DNA from: Salana multivorans
GTDB lineage: Bacteria > Actinomycetota > Actinomycetes > Actinomycetales > Beutenbergiaceae
Assembly (NCBI RefSeq): GCF_003751805.1
Contig: NZ_RKHQ01000001.1
Coordinates: 1,550,001 to 1,614,000, forward strand
DNA: 64,000 nucleotides
Direction: 5' to 3'
In this document: positions 43,645 to 52,353 of the stretch, in pieces
How positions within the stretch are numbered: the first letter of the stretch is position 1
How the letters are laid out: every line of letters begins with the position of its first letter
Notes under the pieces: model-generated
Told to the model about the DNA's origin: nothing
The model's input: only the letters and a program-made list of their open reading frames with translations
The model's database searches: none
Position numbers and translations under genes: made by a program

Positions 43645-44153
43645 CGCTCGCCCCCCTCGTCCGTCGTGTCCCGAGCTGGTGTCGTCGGGAGGTCGTCGTC
43701 CTCGGTCTCGTCGCGGACCTGCGCGGCCTCGAGGGCGGCGTTGCGCCGGCCCTCCTCGTCCGAGCGCAGGTCCAGCTCGCCGCGCTCGGCGCGACGGGCG
43801 ATGCGGCGGTCCTCGACGTCGTCCTGGATCTCGTCGTGACCCGTGAGCTGCCAGGAGCGGTAGGCCATCGCGAGGATGAAGGCGGTGAAACCCAGCGTGA
43901 TGACGATGGCCGTCAGCACGAGCGCCTGCGGGAGCGGGTCGCTCATCGGTTCGTCGGACGACCCGATGAGCGGGGGTGCGCCGGCCGCGCCGCCCATGAC
44001 GAGGATGAGCAGGTTGACGCCGTTGCCGATGAGGGCGATCCCGATGAGCACGCGGGTGAGGCTGCGCTCGAGCAGCAGGTAGACCCCCGTCGCGACGAGC
44101 GCGCCGACGACGATGACGAGCACGAGCGACGGTGTGTGGTCGGTGACGATCAC
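43641..44153 (-). CDS. mrpC: Na+/H+ antiporter subunit MrpC (MnhC, NuoK-like)
   Basis: 170 residues. Three helices in the first 110 residues resemble Nuo[32 protein letters not shown] and [20 protein letters not shown]. The charged C-terminal 60 residues ([15 protein letters not shown] and following) exceed the usual length of about 115. GTG 44153 overlaps the mrpA stop in GTGA (44150-44153). Membrane subunit of the Mrp antiporter. Confidence 0.95.
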   Translation of the reverse strand: MIVTDHTPSLVLVIVVGALVATGVYLLLERSLTRVLIGIALIGNGVNLLILVMGGAAGAPPLIGSSDEPMSDPLPQALVLTAIVITLGFTAFILAMAYRSWQLTGHDEIQDDVEDRRIARRAERGELDLRSDEEGRRNAALEAAQVRDETEDDDLPTTPARDTTDEGGER

Positions 44154-47100
44154 GATGCGCCTCCCTCGGTCGTCGGTGGTGTCGGTGCGGTGGAGCCGGA
44201 GCCGGGTGTGCCGGCCGACGGCGCCGGTTCCGTCGGTGGCGTCCCGCGACCGGGCCGGATGCTGACGCCGGCGCCCACCTCGGCGCCGATCCCTGCACCG
44301 CCGGCCGCGACGCCCGCGCCGACCGGCCGCCGCGGCTCGTCGTGCCCGATCTCGGGCCGCGCGGTGCCGGCGGCCTCGGCCTGCCGGTCGAGCTCGGCGC
44401 CGAGCGTGCGCAGCACGTCGAGCACGAGCCCGATGACGACGAGGTAGACGCCGATGTCGAAGAACAGCGTCGTGACGAACTTGACGTGCCCCAGCGGTCC
44501 GGCGTCGAACTGGACGACCGCGGACTGGAGCACGGTGCCGCCGAACAGGAGCGGGACGACGCCGGCGCCGGCCGAGAGGAACAGACCCAGCCCCATGAGC
44601 ACACCGGCGTTGACCGGCGCGGCCTCGCCGAGCTCGTACCGGCCCCCGGCGAGGTAGCGCAGCGTGAGCGCGATGCCGGCCACGAGCCCGCCGGCGAAGC
44701 CGCCGCCCGGGGCGTTGTGGCCCGAGAACAGCAGGAAGATCGAGAACACGATCATCGTGTGGAACAGCAGCCGCGTCGCGATCTCGAGGATGACGCTGCG
44801 GCGCTGGGGCGCGAGCGTCGCCGCCGCCGAGATCCAGCGCTGGTTGCGCAGCGCCGTGCTCGCCTGCCGCGTCATCCGGGTGACCCAGTGCTCGGTCATC
44901 GCGTCGGAGCTGGCCGGCGCCTCGTTGAACGCGGCGTGGCCCGCGTCGTCGCGGACGGGGTTGACGACGGGGGCGCCGGCTCCGGCGCCGACCACGTCGG
45001 CGTCGCGCGTCCCCTCGGCCGGCCGGTGGGCGGCGGCGCGCTCGGGCGCCCCGGCGCGCTGGAGGGTGACGAGGGTCGGGCCGCCGGCGGCGCCGTCGGT
45101 CCACACGGCGACGGGGCCGGCGTCGGCCGCGCGCTCGACGCGCGCCGTCCGCACCCGGAGGAAGACGAGCGAGGCGACGCCGGTCGCCGCGACGAGGAGC
45201 ACGGAGATCTCGCCCATCGTGTCCCAGGCGCGGATGTCGACGAGCGTCACGTTGACGATGTTCTTGCCGTACCCGTAGTCGTAGGCCTCCTGCGGGAAGT
45301 ACGTCGAGACCGGCTGCTCGACGCGGGCGGAGATCGCGAGGATCGCGACGAGGCTCACGAGCGTCCCGACCGCCAGACCCAGCCCGGCGCGCAGCCAGCG
45401 GCTCTCGGTGAGGGGCCGGTTGGAGAAGTACGCGGGCAGGCGGCGCAGCACGAGGACGAACACCACGAGCGTGATGGTCTCGACCAGCACCTGGGTCAGC
45501 GCGAGGTCGGGAGCCCCCTGCAGCTCGTACAGCAGGGCGACGCCGTACCCGGAGATGCCGAGCAGGAGGACGGCCTTGAGCCGGCGGCGGGACCTGGCGG
45601 CCGCGATGCCGGCGGCGACGACGAACGCGCCGACGACGGCCTGCACGGGGGAGTCCCACAGGCGGACGGGGCCGAACGCCGGGCCAGCGGCACCGCCGGC
45701 GGTCTGCGCGGCCTCCCCGGAGATCCAGGCCCAGGACACGAAGACGGTCGTCGTGACGAGCACGATCGCGACGTAGAACGGGATCGAACCGCGCTGCACC
45801 AGGGAGGTCGTGTACCCGGCGAACCGGTCGAGCCGGCGCATGAAGTGGCGGTACGCCTCGTCGGCGGAGACGCCGAGACCCGCGTGGCGCTGCACCCACG
45901 ACGAGCGCCCGCCCAGCCAGAACAGCGCGATGCCGGCCACCAGCACGACGCCGGTCAGCAGGAGCGGCACGCCGAACCCGCCCCACAGCACGAGGTGGCC
46001 CGCCGTGCCCTCCGGGTACCGGTCGGCGTGGGGCAGGAGCAGCCGCTCGCCGAGCCACGGCACGAGCCCGACCGCGAGGCCGCCGAGCGCCAGCACGACG
46101 GGCGAGACGTACATCTGCCAGGCCTCGCGGTCGACCTCGGTGTCCGACAGGCCGTCCTTGTCCGAGAAGGCGCCCCACCAGAACCGCAGCCCGTAGGCGA
46201 CGGTGAGGATCGAGCCGATCACGAGGACCGCCAGCAGCCAGCCGGCCGAGGACGACCCGTGGCCCCCGGCGTGGAGGAGCGACTCGAGCGCTGCCTCCTT
46301 CGCCACGTACCCGGCGAACGGCGGCAGGCCGATCATCGACGCGATGGCGAGCGCGGCCACGACCGACAGGGTCGGCATCGAGCGGCGCAGGCCGGAGAGC
46401 TGATGGATGTCGCGGGTGCCGGTGGCGGCGTCGACGATCCCGACGATGAGGAACAGCGACGCCTTGAACAGCGCGTGCGCGCCGAGCATCGCGATCCCGG
46501 CCAGCGCGACCCCGCGGTCCGGCTGGCCGACGAGCATGACGAGCAGGCCGAGCTGCGAGACCGTCCCGTAAGCGAGGACGAGCTTGAGGTCCCACTGCCG
46601 CAGGGCGCGCCAGCCGCCGAGCAGCATGGTGACGCAGGCGAGGACGAGGAGCGGGACCTGCCACGCGTCCCACGTCGCGAACCCCGGCGCGAGGCGCGCG
46701 ACGAGGTAGACGCCGGCCTTCACCATCGCGGCCGCGTGCAGGTAGGCGCTCACCGGCGTCGGCGCGGCCATCGCGGCCGGCAGCCAGAAGTGGAAGGGGA
46801 CGAGCGCCGACTTGCTGATCGCCCCGACGAGCACGCAGACGATCGCGACACCGCTGAGGGTCGTCAGCTCCGGCGGCGACGTCGTCAGCTCGTGGAACGA
46901 GTACGACCCGCCGGGGATCTGCCCGAGCACGATGATGCCGCCGAGCATCACGAGGCCGCCGAACGTGGTGACGATGATCGCCTCCATCGCGGCCCGGCGG
47001 GAGACCTTGCGGTCGAAGTAGTGCCCGATGAGCAGGTAGGAGAAGACGGTCGTCAGCTCCCAGAACAGGTAGAGCATGAGGGTGTTGTCGGTCGCGACGA

Positions 47101-47464
47101 GGCCGAGCATGGCCCCGGCGAACGCGACGAACACACCGGCGAACCGACCCTTGCCCGTCGAGGACGCGGCGAAGTACCAGGAGCAGTACAGGAGGACCAG
47201 CGCCCCGACGCCCCCGACGATGAGGAGCATGAACCAGGAGAGCGTGTCGATCCGGAAGACGATGTCGAGATCGAGGCCCGGAACCCAGGACCAGCGCTGC
47301 TCGACCACCTCGCCCGAGGTGATCCGGGAGGTGAGCGTGAGGGCGTAGACCGCGGCGCTCGCGGGGGCGAGCGCGAGGACCGCGAAGACCCGCCGTCCCC
47401 ACTGGCGCATGGCGAGCGGGCTCACGATGGCGGCCACGCCATGCAGCAGCAGGATCTGGATCAA
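44150..47464 (-). CDS. mrpA: Na+/H+ antiporter subunit MrpA fused to MrpB
   Basis: About 1104 residues. The NuoL-like core (about 1-750) has [38 protein letters not shown] (key Glu), [16 protein letters not shown] (key Lys) and [15 protein letters not shown]. The MrpB-type domain (about 880-1020) has [20 protein letters not shown] and [19 protein letters not shown], so no separate mrpB exists. TTG 47464 (MIQILLLHG) is the preferred start: the -10 box TAGAAT (47504-47509) touches a GTG at 47503, which therefore cannot follow the transcript start. First gene of a six-gene operon A(B)CDEFG. Start uncertain. Confidence 0.92.
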   Translation of the reverse strand: MIQILLLHGVAAIVSPLAMRQWGRRVFAVLALAPASAAVYALTLTSRITSGEVVEQRWSWVPGLDLDIVFRIDTLSWFMLLIVGGVGALVLLYCSWYFAASSTGKGRFAGVFVAFAGAMLGLVATDNTLMLYLFWELTTVFSYLLIGHYFDRKVSRRAAMEAIIVTTFGGLVMLGGIIVLGQIPGGSYSFHELTTSPPELTTLSGVAIVCVLVGAISKSALVPFHFWLPAAMAAPTPVSAYLHAAAMVKAGVYLVARLAPGFATWDAWQVPLLVLACVTMLLGGWRALRQWDLKLVLAYGTVSQLGLLVMLVGQPDRGVALAGIAMLGAHALFKASLFLIVGIVDAATGTRDIHQLSGLRRSMPTLSVVAALAIASMIGLPPFAGYVAKEAALESLLHAGGHGSSSAGWLLAVLVIGSILTVAYGLRFWWGAFSDKDGLSDTEVDREAWQMYVSPVVLALGGLAVGLVPWLGERLLLPHADRYPEGTAGHLVLWGGFGVPLLLTGVVLVAGIALFWLGGRSSWVQRHAGLGVSADEAYRHFMRRLDRFAGYTTSLVQRGSIPFYVAIVLVTTTVFVSWAWISGEAAQTAGGAAGPAFGPVRLWDSPVQAVVGAFVVAAGIAAARSRRRLKAVLLLGISGYGVALLYELQGAPDLALTQVLVETITLVVFVLVLRRLPAYFSNRPLTESRWLRAGLGLAVGTLVSLVAILAISARVEQPVSTYFPQEAYDYGYGKNIVNVTLVDIRAWDTMGEISVLLVAATGVASLVFLRVRTARVERAADAGPVAVWTDGAAGGPTLVTLQRAGAPERAAAHRPAEGTRDADVVGAGAGAPVVNPVRDDAGHAAFNEAPASSDAMTEHWVTRMTRQASTALRNQRWISAAATLAPQRRSVILEIATRLLFHTMIVFSIFLLFSGHNAPGGGFAGGLVAGIALTLRYLAGGRYELGEAAPVNAGVLMGLGLFLSAGAGVVPLLFGGTVLQSAVVQFDAGPLGHVKFVTTLFFDIGVYLVVIGLVLDVLRTLGAELDRQAEAAGTARPEIGHDEPRRPVGAGVAAGGAGIGAEVGAGVSIRPGRGTPPTEPAPSAGTPGSGSTAPTPPTTEGGAS

Positions 47465-47503
47465 GGGATGGTCCCGTCGTCGGTTGCGGTGGCGGGCGAT
47501 CAC

Positions 47504-47509
47504 ATTCTA
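47504..47509 (-). promoter_or_regulatory. -10 box TAGAAT of the mrp operon
   Basis: On the - strand, near-consensus TAGAAT, 39 bases before the TTG at 47464. Transcription would begin about 47496-47498, giving a leader of about 30 bases. No convincing -35 box. Confidence 0.55.
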
Positions 47510-47725
47510 CGGAACGTCACGGGCGCTCGCCGGAGGCTGTGGACATCCGGACGGGTCCGCGGGCCGCCGGACGGCCGCCGGGCCTCGCCGGGTCGTCCCT
47601 CATCGGTCCGCCTACTCTCAAGGCGCGGCCAACGGGGTGTCAGCGCTGGCCTTTCGTGGCACCATGGGCGAGCCAAGGTCGGCGTCCCCTCCCCCTGCGG
47701 CGCCGACCGGGAGAGGTGGTGTCAG

Positions 47726-48631
47726 ATGGTCAACGTCCTCATCGTCCACGGTCGCAGCCGACCCCTGTTCGGCCCCGTGGAGATGCGCGAGCAGTGGCTC
47801 GTCGCGCTCGACAGCGCGTTCGCCGGAGCCGAGCTCACCCCGCCGTTCACGGACGAGGAGGTGAAGCTGCCCTGGTACGGCGACGCGCTCACGCACCTCG
47901 TCGGCGGCGTGACCCGCGGCGAGGCCGAGCGCGTCTCCCTCAGCGGTGACCTGCCGCACGACGAGCGGGCCTTCGTCCTCGCCGTCGTCGAGCAGGTGGC
48001 CGAGGCCTACCGGTTCACCCAGGAGCAGCTCGACGCCGTCGCCGAGCCCGCCGACGAGCGCGCGCCCCGCGGCTCCTGGGGATACGTGCGCAACGTGCTC
48101 GGCGCCGTCGACCGGTTCGTCCCGGGGATGAGCGGCGCGACGGTGGCGTTCGTCGCGCGCGAGTGCTTCGGCTACCTGACGGATGCGCGGCTGCGCCAGA
48201 CGATCGACGACGGCGTCGCCAGCGTGCTCGACGCCGGCGGTCCGTCGGTCGTGCTCGGGCACTCGCTCGGCGCCGTCATCGCCTACCACGTGCTGCGGGC
48301 CCACCCCTCGGCCGCGTCGTGGGACGTGCCGCTGTTCGTCACGATGGGCGCGCCGCTGGCGTGGCGCCCGGTCGCGCGGGCGCTCGCCCGGCTCGAGACG
48401 CCGCGCGTGCCCGCGTGCGTCGGGACCTGGGTCAACGCGCGCGACCCGCTCGACGCCGTCGCCATCGGTGGCCGGCTGGTCGGCGCGTTCCTCCCCGGCG
48501 GCCCCGGGCTGCCCGAGGTGCTGGAGGAGGACGGGATCGTCAACCCGGACGACGGCCGGCACGCCGTCGAGTACTACCTCGCCGACCCGCTCGTCGCGAC
48601 GCGCATCGACGAGGTGCTCGCCGCGGGCTGA
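47726..48631 (+). CDS. Alpha/beta-hydrolase-like protein
   Basis: 301 residues. VNVLIVHGRSRP at the start and VVLGHSLGAVIAYHVL (about 175-190) show an alpha/beta-hydrolase fold, with Ser180 as nucleophile in G-H-S-L-G. The acid and His candidates near VNARDPLDAVAIGG and NPDDGRHAVEYY fit the order Ser-Asp-His. No close family known to me; an esterase, lipase or PGAP1-like regulator is possible. ATG 47726 follows GGGAGAGG at 8 bases. It is divergent from mrp across 222 bases and is followed by the PQQ-like gene. Confidence 0.8.
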   Translation: MVNVLIVHGRSRPLFGPVEMREQWLVALDSAFAGAELTPPFTDEEVKLPWYGDALTHLVGGVTRGEAERVSLSGDLPHDERAFVLAVVEQVAEAYRFTQEQLDAVAEPADERAPRGSWGYVRNVLGAVDRFVPGMSGATVAFVARECFGYLTDARLRQTIDDGVASVLDAGGPSVVLGHSLGAVIAYHVLRAHPSAASWDVPLFVTMGAPLAWRPVARALARLETPRVPACVGTWVNARDPLDAVAIGGRLVGAFLPGGPGLPEVLEEDGIVNPDDGRHAVEYYLADPLVATRIDEVLAAG

Positions 48632-48690
48632 GCCCTTGCGGGCCGTCGCGGGCGGCCGGGCCCAGGGCCCCTGCGCCGGCCGCGGCCGTC

Positions 48691-48696
48691 TACGAT
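48691..48696 (+). promoter_or_regulatory. Leaderless -10 box TACGAT
   Basis: Ends 6 bases before ATG 48703 of the PQQ-like membrane protein. Confidence 0.6.
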
Positions 48697-48702
48697 CGCA
48701 CG

Positions 48703-50580
48703 ATGGGCTGGCGGCAGTGGGGGATCGGCAAGCGCAGCTCCCGTCGCGGCGATCCGACCGGCTCGCCCGGTGCCCGGGAGATCTCCGACTGGCTCGAGAG
48801 CTCCTCGCCCGCCGTCGAGGGTGACGACGAGCCCAACCCCTATCTGCCGCCCGGCACCCCGCCGACGTGGGCGGAGGCGTCCGACGAGGCGCTGCTCGGG
48901 GCCGGATCGCGGGGGTCGAAGCGTCGGCGTCGCGGCAAGCGGAACCCGGAGCCGTCGGGGACCGACGGCGGACGCGGCGCGTCGAAGCGCCGCGCGCGAG
49001 GGGCGAGCGGAGGGGCGGGGGCGAGCTCGTCCGCGCCGCGGCCGACGCCCGCGTCGTCACGCCCGTCGACGTCGTCCCCGACGGCCGCGGCGAGCGGCCC
49101 CGCGACGGCCCGACGGAGGCCGACGTCCGGGTACCTCGTCGTCGTCGCCCTCGTCCTCGCGCTCATCGGCGGCGGCATCTGGTTCGCCAACCGCGACCGT
49201 CCGCCGGGCGACCTCGGCGGCCCGGCGGTGCCGAACGCCGACCCGACCCGCGCGGAGCTGGTCGACCTCGACCCGGTCTGGGAGGCGTATCCGAGCGACG
49301 TCGTCTACGGCGGGATCGGCGGCGGGTCCTACGACACGTCGCCGTTCGTCGTGACGCCGGAGACCGTCGTCGTGCGCCGCGGCGAGGACCTGTTCGAGGA
49401 CTCCGAGGCCTATGCGCTGATGGCGCTGTGGCGCGAGGACGGCAACATCGCGTGGGAGCTGGAGCTCGACGGCGTGATCTGCGCCACCGAGCTCCTGCAC
49501 GTCTCGGGCGCCGTCGCGCACGCGTCCGAGGCGGAGGAGGTGGTCGTGTGCGCGGGCAACCGGCCGGCCGACGCCGCGACGGACGGCGCCCCCGCGGGCG
49601 AGCGGCTCCTGTTCCTCAACCCGACGACGGGCCGGATCGGCCTCGACCAGGAGCTCGACGCGCCCCCGGCGAGCATCGCGACGGCCACGCAGGGTCTCGT
49701 GGTCCAGGACCGGCTCGCGCTCCCCGGCACCGCGGGTGCCCCCGCCGCGGGCGAGGGGGCCGTGCTCGGGCTGCACTGGTTCGACGCGACGGGCCGCGAG
49801 CTCTGGGCGGCCGACGCGGTCGAGGTGAGCGGTGAGCTGGCCGACCGGTTCGTCCCCGACGACCCCGATCCCGACGACCCAGAGCCGAAGCTCTACAAGA
49901 CCGAGTGGACCAGGTACGGCGACGCGCTGCTCGTCGCGATGAGCTGGAACGCCCTCGTGCTCGACGCCGCCGGCCCGCACGTCCTGCTCGACGACGGCGA
50001 CCGCGAGCTGACCTGCGGCACGCTCGCGCCTGCTGGTCCGTCGCTCGTGTGTGCCGACGGGTGGCGGGCGACGCAGGTCGTCGCCGACCCCGCGACGGGC
50101 GACTGGCGCGAGGGATGGGTCTCGGAGGTCGGCGCCGTCGGTGCGGAGCGGCTGCTCGCGCCGCTCCTGCTGGGGGAGGACTCCGAGGACGACGTCACCG
50201 CCGTCATGACGCTCGACCCGGCGACCGGGGCGGCCGGCGCCGAGCTGGCCCGGCTGCGCGGCTACTACATCCGGCTCCACGGGACCCGCGAGGTCCCGGT
50301 GCTGCGCGGGAGCGACGCCCTCGTCGTCCTGGCTCCCGACGGCGGCTCGGCGCTCTGGCGCCGCGGCTTCGACAGCGACTACGGCGGGCTCGGGCTCTTC
50401 GTGGCCGGCGACCGCGTCGTGCTGCCCGACTACTCCCCGTCGCCGCGGCAGGACGTCGTGCTGGACGCGGCCGACGGACACGAGGTCGCGCGCATCACCG
50501 AGGGCACGCTCTGGCCGGTCGAGGGTCGTCAGGTCCTCTCGCTCGCCTACGACGGGGTGCGTCTCGTCGAGCTGCCCTGA
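48703..50580 (+). CDS. Membrane-anchored PQQ-like beta-propeller protein
   Basis: 625 residues. A long, basic then Ser/Pro/Ala-rich cytoplasmic part (1-140) is followed by one membrane helix (about 146-166, YLVVVALVLALIGGGIWFA) and a large external domain. The repeated blade motifs LMALWREDGNIAWELELDG, LLFLNPTTGRIGLDQEL, LVLAPDGGSALWRRGFD and LDAADGHEVARIT mark PQQ-like propeller blades. Same plan as the genes at 1466 and 52354. Function unknown, possibly scaffold or sensor in the envelope. Leaderless: TACGAT 6 bases before the ATG. Confidence 0.75.
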   Translation: MGWRQWGIGKRSSRRGDPTGSPGAREISDWLESSSPAVEGDDEPNPYLPPGTPPTWAEASDEALLGAGSRGSKRRRRGKRNPEPSGTDGGRGASKRRARGASGGAGASSSAPRPTPASSRPSTSSPTAAASGPATARRRPTSGYLVVVALVLALIGGGIWFANRDRPPGDLGGPAVPNADPTRAELVDLDPVWEAYPSDVVYGGIGGGSYDTSPFVVTPETVVVRRGEDLFEDSEAYALMALWREDGNIAWELELDGVICATELLHVSGAVAHASEAEEVVVCAGNRPADAATDGAPAGERLLFLNPTTGRIGLDQELDAPPASIATATQGLVVQDRLALPGTAGAPAAGEGAVLGLHWFDATGRELWAADAVEVSGELADRFVPDDPDPDDPEPKLYKTEWTRYGDALLVAMSWNALVLDAAGPHVLLDDGDRELTCGTLAPAGPSLVCADGWRATQVVADPATGDWREGWVSEVGAVGAERLLAPLLLGEDSEDDVTAVMTLDPATGAAGAELARLRGYYIRLHGTREVPVLRGSDALVVLAPDGGSALWRRGFDSDYGGLGLFVAGDRVVLPDYSPSPRQDVVLDAADGHEVARITEGTLWPVEGRQVLSLAYDGVRLVELP

Positions 50581-50593
50581 GCTGGATCAGCTC
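50579..50593 (+). terminator. Small hairpin at PQQ-like gene stop
   Basis: GAGCTG-gat-CAGCTC (6-base arms, 3-base loop) begins in the TGA stop codon. The opposite-strand gene ends 13 bases later, so this small hairpin would have to serve both. Confidence 0.4.
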
Positions 50594-50605
50594 CCCCGAG
50601 GTGGA

Positions 50606-51670
50606 TCAGGCGAGGTCGGTCGGGTCGAGCAGGAGCTCGTCCTCGTCGACCAGCTCACCCCCGGCGGCGGCGTGGAGCGCGCGGGCCGCCTCGGAGATCG
50701 CGGCGCGCGCGTGCTCGCGCGTCTCGAGCGCCGCCGCCGTCTCGCCGGGCAGTCGGCCGGCCGCCGCCGCCCGCACCGCGGGGTCGGCGAGCCACTGCAA
50801 CCGGTAGGCGATGACGCCGCCGCCCGTCCAGGCGCAGTCGGCGAGCGCCGCCGGGATCACCTCGGCCGCCTCGACGTGGAGCGTGACGCTCGACGGGGTC
50901 GCGGTCGGGACCGGCCAGTCCGCCCCGTACCCGTCGAGGCCGGCGGCCGCCGCCTCCTCGACGCCGCGCAGCAGGACGAGACCGGGCAGGTGCGGCTCGA
51001 GGATCGCCGCGGTGGCGGCGGGCTCGAGCCAGGTGGGGGAGTAGAGCGTGATGTCGACGGCGCTGGCCGGGTCGGGCTCGACGACGACGCCCTCGCTCGT
51101 GCGCAGCCCGCCGGCGAGGCGTCGGGCGCAGGCCGCGAGGACGTCGAGCACCTGACGCTCGAGCCCGGTCGGGTGGTGGTCGCCGAACGCGTCGAGCAGG
51201 TCGCCGTAGCCGTCGGGCAGCCGCGGGACGGCGCCCGACCGCTCCGCGCCCACGTCGACGACGAAGGCCGTGCTCGCCCAGGGTGGAAGGCCGAGGTCGG
51301 CCCGGTTGACGATGTCAACGCGCCAGGGGCCGGTCAGGGTCGCGCGCTCCAGCGTGCCGTCGGGCAGGGTCGGGACGGCGTGCCCCGCCGCGAGGATCTC
51401 GGCGTGCTCGGCCGCGAGCAGGTCGAGCACGCCCGGCAGCCCCGGGGGGCCGTCGGTCGGGGCGGGCCGCCACGTGGCGCCGACGACGCTGGAGCCCACG
51501 AGCGCGTCGAGGTCGCTCCACGTCACGTCGTCGTCGAGCAGGAGGAGGTGGTGACCCCCGGCCGCGGTGCGGGTGAGCCGCGGCCACGCCGGTCCGCCGG
51601 GCGACCGGTCGGTCGGCTCGCCCGGCTCCGTCGACCCGGACGGCCCGGACGCCGGGAGCGGTCCGGTCAC
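50606..51670 (-). CDS. Unrecognised protein coupled to dcd
   Basis: 354 residues, soluble, Ala/Asp/Glu/Leu-rich, no signal peptide or membrane helix. I do not recognise a family. Features: an N-terminal [22 protein letters not shown] segment (about 36-57), an acidic C-terminus ([16 protein letters not shown]), and regular segments of about 50 residues with Trp and Pro ([35 protein letters not shown]). GTG 51670 overlaps the dcd stop in GTGA, so it is translated with dcd. A nucleotide-related role would be guilt by association only. Stands out as conserved-looking but unassigned. Confidence 0.7.
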   Translation of the reverse strand: MTGPLPASGPSGSTEPGEPTDRSPGGPAWPRLTRTAAGGHHLLLLDDDVTWSDLDALVGSSVVGATWRPAPTDGPPGLPGVLDLLAAEHAEILAAGHAVPTLPDGTLERATLTGPWRVDIVNRADLGLPPWASTAFVVDVGAERSGAVPRLPDGYGDLLDAFGDHHPTGLERQVLDVLAACARRLAGGLRTSEGVVVEPDPASAVDITLYSPTWLEPAATAAILEPHLPGLVLLRGVEEAAAAGLDGYGADWPVPTATPSSVTLHVEAAEVIPAALADCAWTGGGVIAYRLQWLADPAVRAAAAGRLPGETAAALETREHARAAISEAARALHAAAGGELVDEDELLLDPTDLA

Positions 51671-52245
51671 GGCACCTGCGTGCGGTGGAAGTCGACGTGC
51701 GAGCGGCTCGCCGTCGGGCCGCGCTGGCCCTGGTAGCGCGAGCCCGTCGCGCCCGAGCCGTAGGGGCGCTCGGCGGCGGAGGACAGGCGGAAGAAGCAGA
51801 GCTGACCGATCTTCATCCCGGGCCAGAGCGTGATCGGCAGCGTCGCGACGTTCGACAGCTCCAGCGTCACGTGCCCCGTGAAGCCCGGGTCGATGAAGCC
51901 GGCCGTCGAGTGCGTCAGGAGGCCGAGGCGGCCGAGCGACGACTTGCCCTCGAGGCGCGCCGCGACGTCGTCGGGGAGCGTCACGAGCTCGTGGGTCGCG
52001 CCGAGCACGAACTCCCCGGGGTGCAGGACGAACGGCTCGTCCGGCCCGACCTCGACGAGGCGGGTCAGGTCGCTCTGGTCCTGCGCCGGGTCGATGACCG
52101 GGTACTTGTGGTTGTCGAACAGCCGGAAGAACCGGTCGAGCCGCACGTCGACGGAGCTGGGCTGGACCATCGCCGGGTCGTAGGGGTCGAGGGCCACCCG
52201 GCCGGACTCGATCTCGGCGCGGATGTCGTGGTCGGAGAGCAGCAC
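51667..52245 (-). CDS. dcd: dCTP deaminase
   Basis: 192 residues, typical length. Deaminates dCTP (and in actinobacteria often also hydrolyses dUTP to dUMP) for thymidylate synthesis. Signature lines are [16 protein letters not shown] at the start, [37 protein letters not shown], and [20 protein letters not shown] with the catalytic Glu. GTG start with TACCGT 6 bases upstream, so leaderless. Followed by the uncharacterised 354-residue gene with a 4-base overlap. Confidence 0.97.
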   Translation of the reverse strand: MLLSDHDIRAEIESGRVALDPYDPAMVQPSSVDVRLDRFFRLFDNHKYPVIDPAQDQSDLTRLVEVGPDEPFVLHPGEFVLGATHELVTLPDDVAARLEGKSSLGRLGLLTHSTAGFIDPGFTGHVTLELSNVATLPITLWPGMKIGQLCFFRLSSAAERPYGSGATGSRYQGQRGPTASRSHVDFHRTQVP

Positions 52246-52251
52246 GGGTCA

Positions 52252-52257
52252 ACGGTA
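52252..52257 (-). promoter_or_regulatory. Leaderless -10 box TACCGT
   Basis: On the - strand, ends 6 bases before GTG 52245 of dcd. Confidence 0.6.
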
Positions 52258-52318
52258 GTGGGGCCCGGCTGCGGGCACCACGGGTTCGCGGGTGTCGAGC
52301 CATCGCGGCCCGATGAGG

Positions 52319-52324
52319 TACGGT
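52319..52324 (+). promoter_or_regulatory. -10 box TACGGT of PQQ-like gene
   Basis: TACGGTCG lies 29 bases before ATG 52354; the leader holds GAGGGGGAG. Same core as at the two universal stress genes. Confidence 0.5.
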
Positions 52325-52353
52325 CGAACGTTCTTCTCGAGAGGGGGAGCGGG

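Noticed and set aside
44342-47720. Long + strand frame across the mrp genes, joined to the hydrolase gene
   Set aside because: Composition is Asp/Glu/Arg-rich with no motif. Mrp proteins on the - strand are clear. The hydrolase starts at ATG 47726 with a ribosome site.
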